In this document: positions 35,590-44,253 of the stretch, one piece after another
Layout of the letters: each line of letters starts with the position of its first letter
Position numbering within the stretch: the stretch's first letter is position 1
NCBI RefSeq assembly: GCF_002902905.1
Contig: NZ_CP026124.1
Span: forward strand, 4,588,001-4,652,000
Reading direction: 5' to 3'
Source: Achromobacter sp. AONIH1
GTDB taxonomy: Bacteria; Pseudomonadota; Gammaproteobacteria; Burkholderiales; Burkholderiaceae_B
DNA length: 64,000 nt
The notes under the pieces: model-generated
The model's input: the letters and a program-made list of their open reading frames with translations, nothing else
What the model was told of the DNA's origin: nothing
Database searches by the model: none
Made by a program: the position numbers and the translations under genes

Positions 35590-36573
35590 ATGCAAATCAA
35601 ACACCTGCTGCAATCCGGCCTGCTGGCCGCCTCGGTCGCCTGCGGCGCCGCCCAGGCCCAGAACGTGGTGCTGTACTCGTCCAACAACACCGAGACCATC
35701 GAGACGGCGCTGGAAGCCGTCAAGAAGAAGTCGCCGTCGCTGAACGTGCAGCCGGTCACGGGCGGCACCGGCACCATGATGAAGCGCATCGAGGCCGAGG
35801 CGCAGAACCCGCGCGGCGACCTGTTCTGGAGCGGCGGCTTCGGCACGCTGGGCGCCTACCGCCAGCACCTGCAGCCGTACCGCCCCGCCGACCTGGACAA
35901 GATTCCGGCCGAGTTCCGCGGTCCGGACGACCTGTGGGTCGGCACCAACGTGCACGTGATGGTGCTGATGGTCAACGAGCGCCAGCTCAAGGGCCTGGCC
36001 GCGCCGGCGTCCTGGTCGGACCTGATGCAGCCGCAATGGAAGGGCAAGTTCGCCATCACCGATCCGTCCAAGAGCGGCACGGCCTACATGCTGGTCTACG
36101 GCCTGTACAAGCAGTTCGGCCAGGCCGGCCTGGACAAGATCGCGGCCAACGCCGTGGTCACGGCCTCGTCGGGCACCACCTACAAGGGCGTGGCGGCGGG
36201 CGAATACGCCGCCGGCATGACGCTGGAATACGCCGCCCAGGAATATGTCGCCGGCGGCCAGAAGGAGATCAGGCTGGTCTACCCGGCCGAGGGCAGCTAC
36301 CTGGCGCCGGAAGGCATGTTCATCATCAAGGGCGCCAAGAACGCGCAAGCCGCCCAGGCGCTGTATGAAGGGCTGCTCAGCAAGGAGGCCCAGGAAGCGC
36401 AACTGGTGAAGAACTTCCGCCGCCCCACCCGCAGCGACGTGGCCGTGGCCAGCCTGACCACCCTGCCCGACCTGGCCTCGATCAAGATCTTCCCGATCAG
36501 CCAGGAAGCGGCGGCTCAGGAATATGAAGCGGTGGTGGCCGCCTGGGGCCAGGCGGTCGCCAAGACGAAGTAA
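35590..36573 (+). CDS. FbpA-like periplasmic binding protein
   Basis: 327-residue secreted binding protein of the iron/thiamine/phosphonate cluster. Signal peptide MQIKHLLQSGLLAASVACGAAQA, mature start QNVVLYSSNNTETIE, then GGTGTMMKRIEAEAQNPRGDLFWSGG (split at the loop), ITDPSKSGTAYMLVYGLYK, and YPAEGSYLAPEGMFIIKGAKN. I do not see the adjacent tyrosine pair typical of classical ferric-binding FbpA, so iron is not assured; an organophosphonate or other small anion is equally possible. AAGA ribosome site 10 bp upstream; last gene of the operon. Confidence 0.9.
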   Translation: MQIKHLLQSGLLAASVACGAAQAQNVVLYSSNNTETIETALEAVKKKSPSLNVQPVTGGTGTMMKRIEAEAQNPRGDLFWSGGFGTLGAYRQHLQPYRPADLDKIPAEFRGPDDLWVGTNVHVMVLMVNERQLKGLAAPASWSDLMQPQWKGKFAITDPSKSGTAYMLVYGLYKQFGQAGLDKIAANAVVTASSGTTYKGVAAGEYAAGMTLEYAAQEYVAGGQKEIRLVYPAEGSYLAPEGMFIIKGAKNAQAAQALYEGLLSKEAQEAQLVKNFRRPTRSDVAVASLTTLPDLASIKIFPISQEAAAQEYEAVVAAWGQAVAKTK

Positions 36574-36645
36574 GGAGGAACGCGGCGGATCCGCTCCCGG
36601 CGGCCATTGAAACCTGGAGCCGGAGTCCGGACCGCCGCCAGGCCG

Positions 36646-37314
36646 TCAGGCCATCCGCCCCGCCGCCAGCACCAGCTGGCGGCCGCAACGCGCCGCCAGC
36701 TGCGGATCGTGCGTCACCAGCACCAGCGTGGCGCCGTGCTCGCGGTGCAGGTCGAACATCAGGTCGATCACCTTCTCGCCCGTGGCCGCGTCCAGGCTGC
36801 CGGTGGGCTCATCGGCGAACAGCAGATCCGGATTCACCACGAAGGCGCGCGCCAGCGACACGCGCTGCTGCTCGCCGCCCGACAGCGTGCGCGGATAGTG
36901 GTGCAGGCGCTCGCCCAGCCCCACCCGCTCGAGCATGGCCTGGGCGGCCTCGCGCGCCGGCTGGCCGGCCAATTCCAGCGGCAGCATGACGTTTTCCAGC
37001 GCGGTCAGGTTCGGCAGCAGCTGGAACGACTGGAACACGAAGCCCACATGGTTGGCGCGCAGCCGCGCGCGGCCGTCCTCGTCCAGCGCGAACAGGTCCT
37101 GGCCGGCCAGCCTCACGCTGCCCGCGCTGGGAACATCCAGCCCGGCCAGCAGTCCCAGCAAGGTGGACTTGCCCGAGCCCGAGCTGCCCGTGATGGCCAC
37201 GGCGCTGCCCGCCTCGACCGTAAAATCGATTCCTTCCAGGATAGACAGCGTGCCGCCGGCGTCGGCGACCCGCTTGCCCAGCCCTTTCACCTCGATCGAG
37301 TTATTGCTATCCAT
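36646..37314 (-). CDS. LolD/YbbA-type ABC ATPase
   Basis: 222-residue ATPase of the MacB/LolD group. Walker A is GSSGSGKST, the signature LSGGEQQRVSLARAF, and Walker B LLFADEPTGSLDAAT. No permease gene (YbbP-like) adjoins, although ybbA normally pairs with one. It is divergent from tesA exactly as ybbA is in many proteobacteria, which favours YbbA over LolD. The ATG at 37314 overlaps the tesA ATG (CATG at 37312-37315), so the two start codons interlock. Confidence 0.9.
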   Translation of the reverse strand: MDSNNSIEVKGLGKRVADAGGTLSILEGIDFTVEAGSAVAITGSSGSGKSTLLGLLAGLDVPSAGSVRLAGQDLFALDEDGRARLRANHVGFVFQSFQLLPNLTALENVMLPLELAGQPAREAAQAMLERVGLGERLHHYPRTLSGGEQQRVSLARAFVVNPDLLFADEPTGSLDAATGEKVIDLMFDLHREHGATLVLVTHDPQLAARCGRQLVLAAGRMA

Positions 37315-37960
37315 GCGCCTATTTTTCCGTCTGCTGTACACGTCCGTCCTGACCGCCGCCGCCATCGCGCCCGGCCACGCTCAGACTGCCCCCTCGGCCC
37401 AAGGTTCCGCGCCGCGCGCGGTGCTGGTGCTGGGCGACAGCCTGTCCGCCGAATATGGCATCAAGCGCGGCACCGGCTGGGTGCCGCTGCTGTCCGAGCG
37501 GATTTCGCAACAATACCCCAAGTACAAGGTAGTCAACGCCAGCATCAGCGGCGACACCACCAGCGGCGGTGTCGCCCGCCTGCCGGCGCTGCTGCGCCAG
37601 CACGCGCCGGCCGTGGTGGTGCTGGAGCTGGGCTCGAACGACGCGCTGCGCGGCCTGTCCCTGACCATGACCGAGCAGAACCTGCGCAACATGGCCCAGG
37701 CCGCGCGCCAGGCCGACGCCGACGTGGTCATCGTGGGCATGCAGATCCCGCCCAACTACGGGCGCGACTACACGCAGCGCTTCGCGCAGCTGTTCCCCAC
37801 GGTGGCCAAGGACGAAAAAGCCCGGCTCGTCCCCTTCCTGATGGAAGGCATTGCGACGAACCGGGCCATGTTCCAGGCTGACGGCATCCATCCCAACGAG
37901 GATGCCCAGCCCCAACTGCTCGATAACGTGTGGCCGGCGCTGCGGCCACTGCTCAACTAG
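37313..37960 (+). CDS. tesA: Arylesterase / lysophospholipase / acyl-CoA thioesterase I
   Basis: 215-residue SGNH (GDSL) hydrolase with signal peptide MRLFFRLLYTSVLTAAAIAPGHA (cleaved at about 23), hence periplasmic. Catalytic blocks are LVLGDSLSAEYG (Ser43), the Gly of SGDTTSGG, LGSNDALRG (Asn) and DGIHPNEDAQ (Asp-His). Length and blocks match E. coli TesA. It is divergent from the ybbA-like gene with interlocked start codons and convergent with ppiD, four bases away. Confidence 0.93.
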   Translation: MRLFFRLLYTSVLTAAAIAPGHAQTAPSAQGSAPRAVLVLGDSLSAEYGIKRGTGWVPLLSERISQQYPKYKVVNASISGDTTSGGVARLPALLRQHAPAVVVLELGSNDALRGLSLTMTEQNLRNMAQAARQADADVVIVGMQIPPNYGRDYTQRFAQLFPTVAKDEKARLVPFLMEGIATNRAMFQADGIHPNEDAQPQLLDNVWPALRPLLN

Positions 37961-37964
37961 GGGG

Positions 37965-39932
37965 TCAGCCCGCCGAGGCGGGCTGCTCGCCCTTGATGGC
38001 GTCGGCCGAGGCCGGCAGCAACTGCACCTTGTACTGCTCGCGCAGCATGCGCAGCACGGCTTCGCTTTCGGCCTGGCCATAAGCGCCGGCCAACTGGCCC
38101 GCCAGGCTCTCGCGCTCGGCCTGCTCGACCTTGCCCGCTTCGACCTTCTCCAGGCGCGCCACCGTATAGTCGGCGCCAGCCTGCACGCCGACATAGGCGG
38201 GCAGCGCGCCGGCCGGCTGGCGCATGATGGCGTCCAGCACCGCGCGCGGCAGGCCGCCCGGATCCTGGCGCGACACGATCACCACGCCGGCGAAGCCTTC
38301 GGGCGAGGCTGCCGGATTGGCCTTGTAGGCGGCCAGCGCGGCTTCACCAGCCTGCTTGGCGGCTTCGGCCGAGCGCTCGTCCAGCAGCTTGGCGCGGATG
38401 GTCTCGCTGACCTTGTCCAGCGGCGGCACGTGGGCCGGCTCCACGGCGGCGACGCGCACGGCCAGCATGGTGTCCGGAGCCAGCTCGATCACGCCGGAAT
38501 TCTGCTTTTCGCGCAGCACGTCGGCCGAGAACAGCGCCTGGCGCACGCGCGGGTTGTCCAGCAGCGCGGCGTCCGGACCGGCGGCGGCCGAGCCAGGACC
38601 GGCCTTGTCGGCGGGCAGCAGGCCTTCGCGGGTCACGCCGGCGGCGGTGCGCAGCTTCAGGCCGACCGCGTCGGCGGCGGGCTGCAGGCTGTCGCGCTGG
38701 TCATAGACCTGCTTGCTCAGCTGGCTGGCCATTTCCGAGAAACGCACGGCGGCGAGCTGCTTGCGCACTTCGCCGGCGAGCTGGTCCTTGACCTCGGCCA
38801 GCGGCTTGATCGCGGCGGGCTGGATCTCGGTCAGCTTGAGGATGTGCAGGCCGCTGGGGCTTTCGACGACGCCGGAGACCTGGTCCTTGTTCAGGCCGAA
38901 GGCGGCCTTGTCCAGCGAACCGGGCAACGCGCCCTTCTGCTGCCAGCCCAGGTCGCCGCCATTGGCGGCCGAGCCGGCGTCCTGCGATTCCTTGCGAGCC
39001 AGTTCGGCGAACCTGGACGGGTCGGCCACGGCCAGCTTGTCCAGCTCGTCGGCCTTGGCGCGAGCGGCCTTGCGCGCATCTTCCGAGGCGCCGGCCGGCA
39101 GGTTGATCATGATATGGCTGACGCGGCGGCGCTCGGGCTGGCCGAAGCGGGTCTTGTTCTGTTCGTAGTACGAGGCCAGGTCTTCGTCCTTGACCTGCAC
39201 GCCCTGGGTGGCGGCGGCTTCGTCCAGCACCAGGTACTGCACCTGGACCTGCTCGGGAATCTGCAGCTGCTGCTTGTTGGCGTCGTACCAGGACTGGATG
39301 TCGGCCGGGCCCACATCGACCTTCGAACGGTAGTCGGCGGCGGCGAAGCGGCGCAGCTGGACCGAACGGGTCTGGGTCAGCGCGGTTTCCAGCGAAGCCA
39401 CCACTTCGGCGGGCGCGCGGGCGGTCATGCCCACGGGTTCGAGCACGCGGCCGATCGACAGGTCGCGGCGCACGCTGGCTTCGAACGTATTCGTCGTCAA
39501 GCCCTGCGCGGCCAACACCTGATCGTAGCGTTCCCGCGAGAAGACGCCATTGGCCTGGACCTCGGGAACATTCTTGAGGATGTAGTTGCGCAGCGTGGTG
39601 TCCGACACCGACAGACGGTTGTCGATGACGACGTTCGCCATCAGGCGCTGGTTGATCAGCTCGTTCAGCAGGCCCTGGCGCACGAACGGCGTATCGACCA
39701 CGGCGGGGTCGAACTGCGCGCCCTGGCGCTGGCGGAACTGCTCCAGCTGATTGCGATGGGCCTGGTCGAACTCGGCGCGGGTGACGGGCTGGCCCGCGAC
39801 CGTGGCCAGCTCGGGCTCCTTGCGCATGAAGCTTTCATAGCCCTGTATGCCGACCAGGAAAAAGGACGGCACGATCAGAAGCAGCAGAATGAACTGCATC
39901 CAGCGACGATGGCTGCGAATAAATTCGAACAT
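37965..39932 (-). CDS. ppiD: Peptidyl-prolyl isomerase D (SurA-type periplasmic folding factor)
   Basis: 655-residue inner-membrane-anchored periplasmic chaperone. A short cytoplasmic N-terminus (MFEFIRSHRRWMQ) precedes one membrane helix (FILLLLIVPSFFLVGI). A SurA-N-like domain follows (TRAEFDQAHRNQLEQFRQRQG), then a parvulin-type PPIase domain around residues 260-365 with GDLGWQQKGALPGSLDKAAF and PSGLHILKLTEI. The ATG at 39932 is the family start; a longer frame to 40022 crosses the terminator in the leader. It is monocistronic. Confidence 0.94.
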   Translation of the reverse strand: MFEFIRSHRRWMQFILLLLIVPSFFLVGIQGYESFMRKEPELATVAGQPVTRAEFDQAHRNQLEQFRQRQGAQFDPAVVDTPFVRQGLLNELINQRLMANVVIDNRLSVSDTTLRNYILKNVPEVQANGVFSRERYDQVLAAQGLTTNTFEASVRRDLSIGRVLEPVGMTARAPAEVVASLETALTQTRSVQLRRFAAADYRSKVDVGPADIQSWYDANKQQLQIPEQVQVQYLVLDEAAATQGVQVKDEDLASYYEQNKTRFGQPERRRVSHIMINLPAGASEDARKAARAKADELDKLAVADPSRFAELARKESQDAGSAANGGDLGWQQKGALPGSLDKAAFGLNKDQVSGVVESPSGLHILKLTEIQPAAIKPLAEVKDQLAGEVRKQLAAVRFSEMASQLSKQVYDQRDSLQPAADAVGLKLRTAAGVTREGLLPADKAGPGSAAAGPDAALLDNPRVRQALFSADVLREKQNSGVIELAPDTMLAVRVAAVEPAHVPPLDKVSETIRAKLLDERSAEAAKQAGEAALAAYKANPAASPEGFAGVVIVSRQDPGGLPRAVLDAIMRQPAGALPAYVGVQAGADYTVARLEKVEAGKVEQAERESLAGQLAGAYGQAESEAVLRMLREQYKVQLLPASADAIKGEQPASAG

Positions 39933-39986
39933 GGAATCCCTGTTGCCGCGCTCCGGACGTAGACCGGGAGCCGCAAGAAAACGCAT

Positions 39987-40012
39987 AAAAAAAGGCGAAC
40001 GAGCTTCGCCTT
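39987..40012 (-). terminator. Intrinsic terminator in the ppiD leader
   Basis: Eight-bp stem AAGGCGAA (39992-39999) with TTCGCCTT (40005-40012), loop CGAGC, followed on the minus strand by a T run (39987-39991, plus two paired T). It lies 55 bp upstream of the ppiD ATG and downstream of an apparent promoter, so it would end a transcript of about 55-60 nt. Confidence 0.8.
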
Positions 40013-40048
40013 GTTCCCACACCGGTTATACACCGGATCAGCCGCGGG

Positions 40049-40057
40049 ATTTTAGCA
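40049..40057 (-). promoter_or_regulatory. Extended -10 promoter upstream of ppiD
   Basis: On the minus strand TGCTAAAAT (plus 40049-40057) is a near-consensus extended -10. Start would fall near 40042. No good -35 is seen at 17 bp, which extended -10 promoters tolerate. Confidence 0.55.
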
Positions 40058-40210
40058 TTTCCCGCCCGCGCGCGATGTTCAGATTCCTTTGATCATCGCC
40101 CGGCGCCAGTGCGTCAAGCAGGGAAACCCCGGTTCCGGCGCGCCGGCCCGGCCCGTATCGTGGTCCGTTCCCGGGCGCCCGGCGCCCAGCGACAAACGAG
40201 GTTTGCGTTC

Positions 40211-41503
40211 ATGATGACTCCGCGCCTTTGCCCTTTCCTCGCCCGCGCCGCTGGCGCCGCCGTCCTGTTCCTGGGCAGCGCCGCCGCCTGGAGCGCGCCC
40301 GTGGCGGCCGTGCACGAGGCCGCCCAGGCCGAGCGGCAGGCCATGCTGGACACCATGCGCGACCTGGTCGGCATCGAATCCGGCAGCAAGGACGTCGAAG
40401 GCGTGGAGCGCATCGCCGCGCTGGTGCGCGACCGGCTGGCGGCGCTGGGCGGCAAGGCCGAGATCATCCAGCCCGCCCAGGTCTTCCGCCTGGACGACAC
40501 GCCGGAGAAGGTCGGCCCCATGGTGCGGGCCGAGTTCCTGGGCAGCGGCGACAGGAAGATCATGCTGATCGCCCATATGGACACCGTCTACCGCAACGGC
40601 ATGCTCAAGGACCAGCCCTTCCGCATCGACGGCGACAAGGCCTATGGCCTGGGCATCGCCGACGACAAGCACGGCGTGGCGGCCATCATCCACACCCTGG
40701 CCCTGCTGCGCAAGCTGGACTTCCGCGGCTACGGCAAGATCACCGTGCTGATCAACGGCGACGAGGAAATCAGCTCGCCGGGCGCGCGCGACACCATCAC
40801 CGCCCTCGCGGCCGACCAGGACGCCGTGTTCTCGTATGAAGGCGGCGGCGCCGAAGCCCGGCTGACGCTGGCCACCAGCGGCATCGGCGCGGCCTACCTG
40901 ACGGTGCAGGGCAAGACCTCGCACGCGGGCGCGCGGCCCGAGGGCGGCATCAACGCGCTGTACGAGCTGGCCCACCAGGTGCTGCAGATGGACAAGCTGT
41001 CGCAGCCCGAAAAAGGCTTGAAGCTGAACTGGACCATCGCCCAGGCCGGCACCAACCGCAACGTCATCCCGGGCCAGGCCACGGCCCAGGCCGACGCCCG
41101 CGCGCTGCGCGTGGCCGATTTCGACGCGCTGGCGCGCACGCTGGAGGAAAAGTCACGCAACAAGCTCTTGCCCGAGTCCAAGGTCAGCGTGAAGTTCGAG
41201 GTGCGCCGCCCGCCCCTGGAGGCCACCGCCGCCTCGCGCGCGCTGGCCTCGCACGGCGTGGCCATCTACCAGGAGCTGGGCCTGCCCATGAAGGTGGTGG
41301 ACCGCGCCAGCGGCGGCGGCACCGACGCCGCCTTCGCCGCGCTGAAGGCGCGCGGCCCGGTCATCGAGGGCATGGGCCTGTCCGGCTTCGGCGCCCACTC
41401 CAATGAGGCGGAGTACATACAGATCGGCAGCATCGTGCCCCGGCTGTACCTGTCGACGCGCATGATCATGGACGTGTCGCAGGGCAAGGCGCCGCTGAAA
41501 TAG
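40211..41503 (+). CDS. M20 family metallopeptidase, glutamate carboxypeptidase type
   Basis: 430-residue exported zinc peptidase of the M20 (carboxypeptidase G2-like) family. Signal peptide cleaved after about residue 28 (AAAWSA). Metal-site motifs are LIAHMDTVYRNG, GLGIADDKHGVAA, INGDEEISSPGARD and a late HSNEAEYI; the dimerisation domain contains GKTSHAGARPEGGINA. It probably removes C-terminal glutamate or related residues from peptides or folates in the periplasm. Met1 at 40211 or Met2 at 40214. Separate from ppiD (divergent). Confidence 0.9.
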   Translation: MMTPRLCPFLARAAGAAVLFLGSAAAWSAPVAAVHEAAQAERQAMLDTMRDLVGIESGSKDVEGVERIAALVRDRLAALGGKAEIIQPAQVFRLDDTPEKVGPMVRAEFLGSGDRKIMLIAHMDTVYRNGMLKDQPFRIDGDKAYGLGIADDKHGVAAIIHTLALLRKLDFRGYGKITVLINGDEEISSPGARDTITALAADQDAVFSYEGGGAEARLTLATSGIGAAYLTVQGKTSHAGARPEGGINALYELAHQVLQMDKLSQPEKGLKLNWTIAQAGTNRNVIPGQATAQADARALRVADFDALARTLEEKSRNKLLPESKVSVKFEVRRPPLEATAASRALASHGVAIYQELGLPMKVVDRASGGGTDAAFAALKARGPVIEGMGLSGFGAHSNEAEYIQIGSIVPRLYLSTRMIMDVSQGKAPLK

Positions 41504-41558
41504 GCCATTAGGAGTATCCTTGCAACCCTGCTCCGTAGAACACTCAAGCAACACCCAA

Positions 41559-42311
41559 ATGACCGCAAACCTCCCCTCCTGGCCCTACTCCCGTTACATC
41601 GCCCACCGCGGCGGCGGCCGTCTGGCGCCGGAGAACACGCTGGCCGCCATGCGCGTCGGCGCCGAACACGGTTTCACCATGTTCGAGTACGACGTCAAGC
41701 TCAGCCGCGACAACGTGCTGGTGCTGATGCACGACGATGACGTGGACCGTACCTCGAACGGCCACGGCCCGGCCGCCGCCAAGGATTACATCGAACTGGC
41801 GCAGCTGGATTTCGGCGGCTGGCACTCGGCCGCCTACGCCGGCGAGCCGCTGCCCACCTTCGCCGCCGTGGCCCGCTACACCGTCGCCAACGGCATCGCC
41901 AGCAATGTCGAGATCAAACCCTGCCCGGGTCGCGAGGCCGAGACCGGCCGCGCCGTGGCGCTGGCGGCCCGCGAGTTGTGGAAGCAATCGGCCACCGCCC
42001 CCCTGCTCTCGTCCTTCGCCGAAGAGGCGCTGGCGGCGGCGCTGCAAGCCGCGCCCGAGCTGCCGCGCGCGCTGCTGGTGGAAACAGTCCCGGCCGACTG
42101 GCTGGCGCGCCTGCAGAAATACCAGTGCGTGGCGCTGAACATCAACCAGAAGGACGCCACCCGCGAGCTGATCGACGCCGTGCACGCCGCCGGCTACCGC
42201 ATCGCCGCCTGGACCGTCAATGATCCGGAGCGCGCGCGCCTGCTGCTCGACTGGGGCATCGACGGCATCTTCACCGACGAGCTGGCCGCGATCCGGCCCG
42301 TCCAGGCTTAA
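41559..42311 (+). CDS. ugpQ: Glycerophosphodiester phosphodiesterase
   Basis: 250-residue cytoplasmic GDPD-family enzyme, hydrolysing glycerophosphodiesters to glycerol-3-phosphate and an alcohol. TIM-barrel landmarks are YIAHRGGGRLAPENT, VLMHDDDVDRTSNG, SNVEIKP and GIDGIFTDEL. The ATG at 41559 gives the length and N-terminus of E. coli UgpQ, but the only good ribosome site (AGGAG, 41510-41514) favours a TTG at 41520 that adds 13 residues; the start is therefore uncertain. It is 55 bp after the peptidase gene and 14 bp before rlmJ. Confidence 0.92.
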   Translation: MTANLPSWPYSRYIAHRGGGRLAPENTLAAMRVGAEHGFTMFEYDVKLSRDNVLVLMHDDDVDRTSNGHGPAAAKDYIELAQLDFGGWHSAAYAGEPLPTFAAVARYTVANGIASNVEIKPCPGREAETGRAVALAARELWKQSATAPLLSSFAEEALAAALQAAPELPRALLVETVPADWLARLQKYQCVALNINQKDATRELIDAVHAAGYRIAAWTVNDPERARLLLDWGIDGIFTDELAAIRPVQA

Positions 42312-42325
42312 AGGACCGGGCGCCC

Positions 42326-43186
42326 GTGTTCAGCTACCGCCACGCCTTCCACGCCGGCAACCACGCCGACGTGCTCAAGCACGCCATCCTCGTCCATACG
42401 CTGGATTACTTCAACCGCAAGGACGCGCCGTACTGGGTCATCGACACCCATGCCGGCGCCGGCCTGTACAGCCTGGACGGCGACTGGGCCACCAAGACCG
42501 CCGAGTCCGCCGACGGCATCGGCCGGCTCTGGGAGCGCGACGACCTGCCGCCCATCCTGGCCGAGTACATGCAGCGCGTCCGCGCCTATAACACCAACGG
42601 CCGGCTGCGGCGCTATCCCGGCTCGCCGTGGCTGACGCTGGATGCGCTGCGTCCGTCGGACCGGCTGCGCATGTTCGAGATGCACCCGACCGAGATCGAC
42701 ACGCTGGTCGGCAACCTGGAACACCTGGACCGCAACGCCCAGCGCCAGACCACCATCTACGGCGATGACGGCTTCGAAGGCGTGAAGGCGCTGCTGCCCC
42801 CGCCCACCCGGCGCGGCATGGTGCTGATCGATCCGTCCTATGAAGACAAGAACGACTACCGCCGCACATTGAACACGGTCAAGGAGTGCATCAAGCGTTT
42901 CGCCACCGGCACCATCGCCGTCTGGTATCCGCTGGTGCAGCGGCGCGAGGCCAACGAGATGGCCCGCCATCTGGAAAACCTGAAGGTCAAGAGCTGGCTG
43001 CACGCCACGCTGACCGTCAAGAAGGCGGCCATCGACGGCTACGGCCTGCACGGCAGCGGCATGTTCCTGGTCAATCCGCCCTGGACGCTGCACGAGGCGC
43101 TCAAGCCTGCCATGCCCTATCTGGCGCGCGAGCTGGCGCAGGACGACCGGGCCGGCTTCACGCTGCAATACCGCGAGAACACCTGA
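42326..43186 (+). CDS. rlmJ: 23S rRNA (adenine(2030)-N(6))-methyltransferase
   Basis: 286-residue SAM-dependent methyltransferase modifying A2030 of 23S rRNA. The N-terminus YRHAFHAGNHADVLKHAIL is the RlmJ hallmark, followed by the SAM loop VIDTHAGAGLYSL and a catalytic motif IDPSYEDKNDY (DPPY-like with Ser for Pro). The GTG at 42326 is the start, with AAGGA upstream. It ends 13 bp from the convergent LysR gene. Confidence 0.94.
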   Translation: MFSYRHAFHAGNHADVLKHAILVHTLDYFNRKDAPYWVIDTHAGAGLYSLDGDWATKTAESADGIGRLWERDDLPPILAEYMQRVRAYNTNGRLRRYPGSPWLTLDALRPSDRLRMFEMHPTEIDTLVGNLEHLDRNAQRQTTIYGDDGFEGVKALLPPPTRRGMVLIDPSYEDKNDYRRTLNTVKECIKRFATGTIAVWYPLVQRREANEMARHLENLKVKSWLHATLTVKKAAIDGYGLHGSGMFLVNPPWTLHEALKPAMPYLARELAQDDRAGFTLQYRENT

Positions 43187-43199
43187 GCGGTCGTCCGCC

Positions 43200-44093
43200 T
43201 CAGGCTTGCCGCGCCGCCGCCGCGAGCCAGGCGCGGAACGCCTGCAGCGGCGGATAGCTGGCCTGGCTCGGACGCCAGGCCAGATAGTATTTCTCGGCGC
43301 TTTCCACCTGCGCGTCGATGGCCAGCACCAGATCGCCGCGCGCCAGTTCGGCCTCGATCAGGAAGCGCGGCAACAGCGCCACCCCCAGGCCCGACATGGC
43401 CGCCTGCGAGGCCAGCGCGAACTGATCCACCAGCATGCCGTTCACGCCCTGGGCCTGCACGCCCATGGCGTGGAACCAGCGTTCCCAGGCATCGGGCCGG
43501 CTTTCCAGGTGCAGCAGCGGCGCCTTCAGCAGGTCCGCCGGCGCCTGGAAATCGAACTGCCCGCGCAGCGCCCGGCTGCATGCCGGCACCACCTGCTCGC
43601 TCATCAGGAAATCCAGCTCGGCCCCCGGCCATACCGGCAGGCCGAAGTGGATCGCCGCGTCCACCGGCTCGGTGGCGAAATCGAATTGCTCCGGGCGCGT
43701 GGCCAGGTTGATGGTGATGCCAGGATTGGCCGCCATGAACGCCGGCAGCCTCGGCGCCAGCCAGCGCGTGCCGAAGGTGGGCAGGATCGCGATGTTCAGC
43801 GTGCCGCCCTGCGGATTGGCGCGAAAGCCCAGCGTGGCCGCCGACACACGCTTGAGCGCCTCGCGGATTTCCCGGGCATAGGCCTCGCCGGCCTTGTTCA
43901 GCCGCACGGTCTGACGCTCTCGAACGAACAGGTCCGTGCCCAGCAGCTCTTCCAGCGCGCGGATCTGCCGGCTGACGGCGCTTTGCGTCAGGCTCAGTTC
44001 CAGCGCCGCGCCGGTGAAGCTCTGGTGGCGGGCGGCCGCCTCGAAGGCGCAGAGCACGGACATGGAGGGCAGGTATTTGCGGGGGAATTTCAT
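43200..44093 (-). CDS. LysR-family regulator of the hglS operon (GcvA-like)
   Basis: 297-residue LysR regulator. It opens [30 protein letters not shown], with HTH SLTQSAVSRQIRALEE at residues 34-50; effector domain from about 90, with GTLNIAILPTFGTRWLAPRL. It is divergent from the 2-oxoadipate enzyme gene, and the 160-bp gap contains two identical-architecture dyads, so it very likely controls that operon and itself. Confidence 0.92.
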   Translation of the reverse strand: MKFPRKYLPSMSVLCAFEAAARHQSFTGAALELSLTQSAVSRQIRALEELLGTDLFVRERQTVRLNKAGEAYAREIREALKRVSAATLGFRANPQGGTLNIAILPTFGTRWLAPRLPAFMAANPGITINLATRPEQFDFATEPVDAAIHFGLPVWPGAELDFLMSEQVVPACSRALRGQFDFQAPADLLKAPLLHLESRPDAWERWFHAMGVQAQGVNGMLVDQFALASQAAMSGLGVALLPRFLIEAELARGDLVLAIDAQVESAEKYYLAWRPSQASYPPLQAFRAWLAAAARQA

Positions 44094-44098
44094 GGGAG

Positions 44099-44115
44099 TT
44101 CATTCTATTTATGAA
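44099..44115. promoter_or_regulatory. LysR box 1 (TTCAT-N7-ATGAA)
   Basis: TTCATTCTATTTATGAA, a T-N11-A dyad only 6 bp upstream of the LysR start codon, suited to autorepression. Confidence 0.6.
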
Positions 44116-44184
44116 TGACCTCAGACACAAATGTCGGTTGACCCCCTTGAGCACACACCAGGAGAATCACGCAATCGGGAATTT

Positions 44185-44201
44185 TTCATGTATTTAATGA
44201 A
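44185..44201. promoter_or_regulatory. LysR box 2 (TTCAT-N7-ATGAA)
   Basis: TTCATGTATTTAATGAA has the same half-sites and the same seven-base spacer as box 1, 86 bp away. It lies about 50 bp upstream of the hglS coding start. Its presence argues that the ATGs at 44131 and 44188 are regulatory DNA rather than start codons. Confidence 0.6.
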
Positions 44202-44253
44202 TGACATGACCATTCCCGGCCGACTTTTTTCTACCCTGACCCCGTTTCCTGCC

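Noticed and set aside
33766..36402. An 878-codon minus-strand frame opposite the FbpB- and FbpA-like genes
   Set aside because: Low-complexity His/Gln/Arg composition, no start signals, and two well-defined genes on the plus strand.
39985..40080. A tRNA gene or tRNA remnant upstream of ppiD
   Set aside because: No cloverleaf arms or T-loop sequence can be drawn; only a terminator hairpin and a promoter-like element are visible.
44131..44253. Upstream ATGs at 44131 and 44188 as hglS starts
   Set aside because: The 44188 ATG lies inside LysR box 2 and the 44131 ATG lies between the two boxes; the added residues do not resemble the family, and the start at 44254 places His70 and Arg74 at the known positions.
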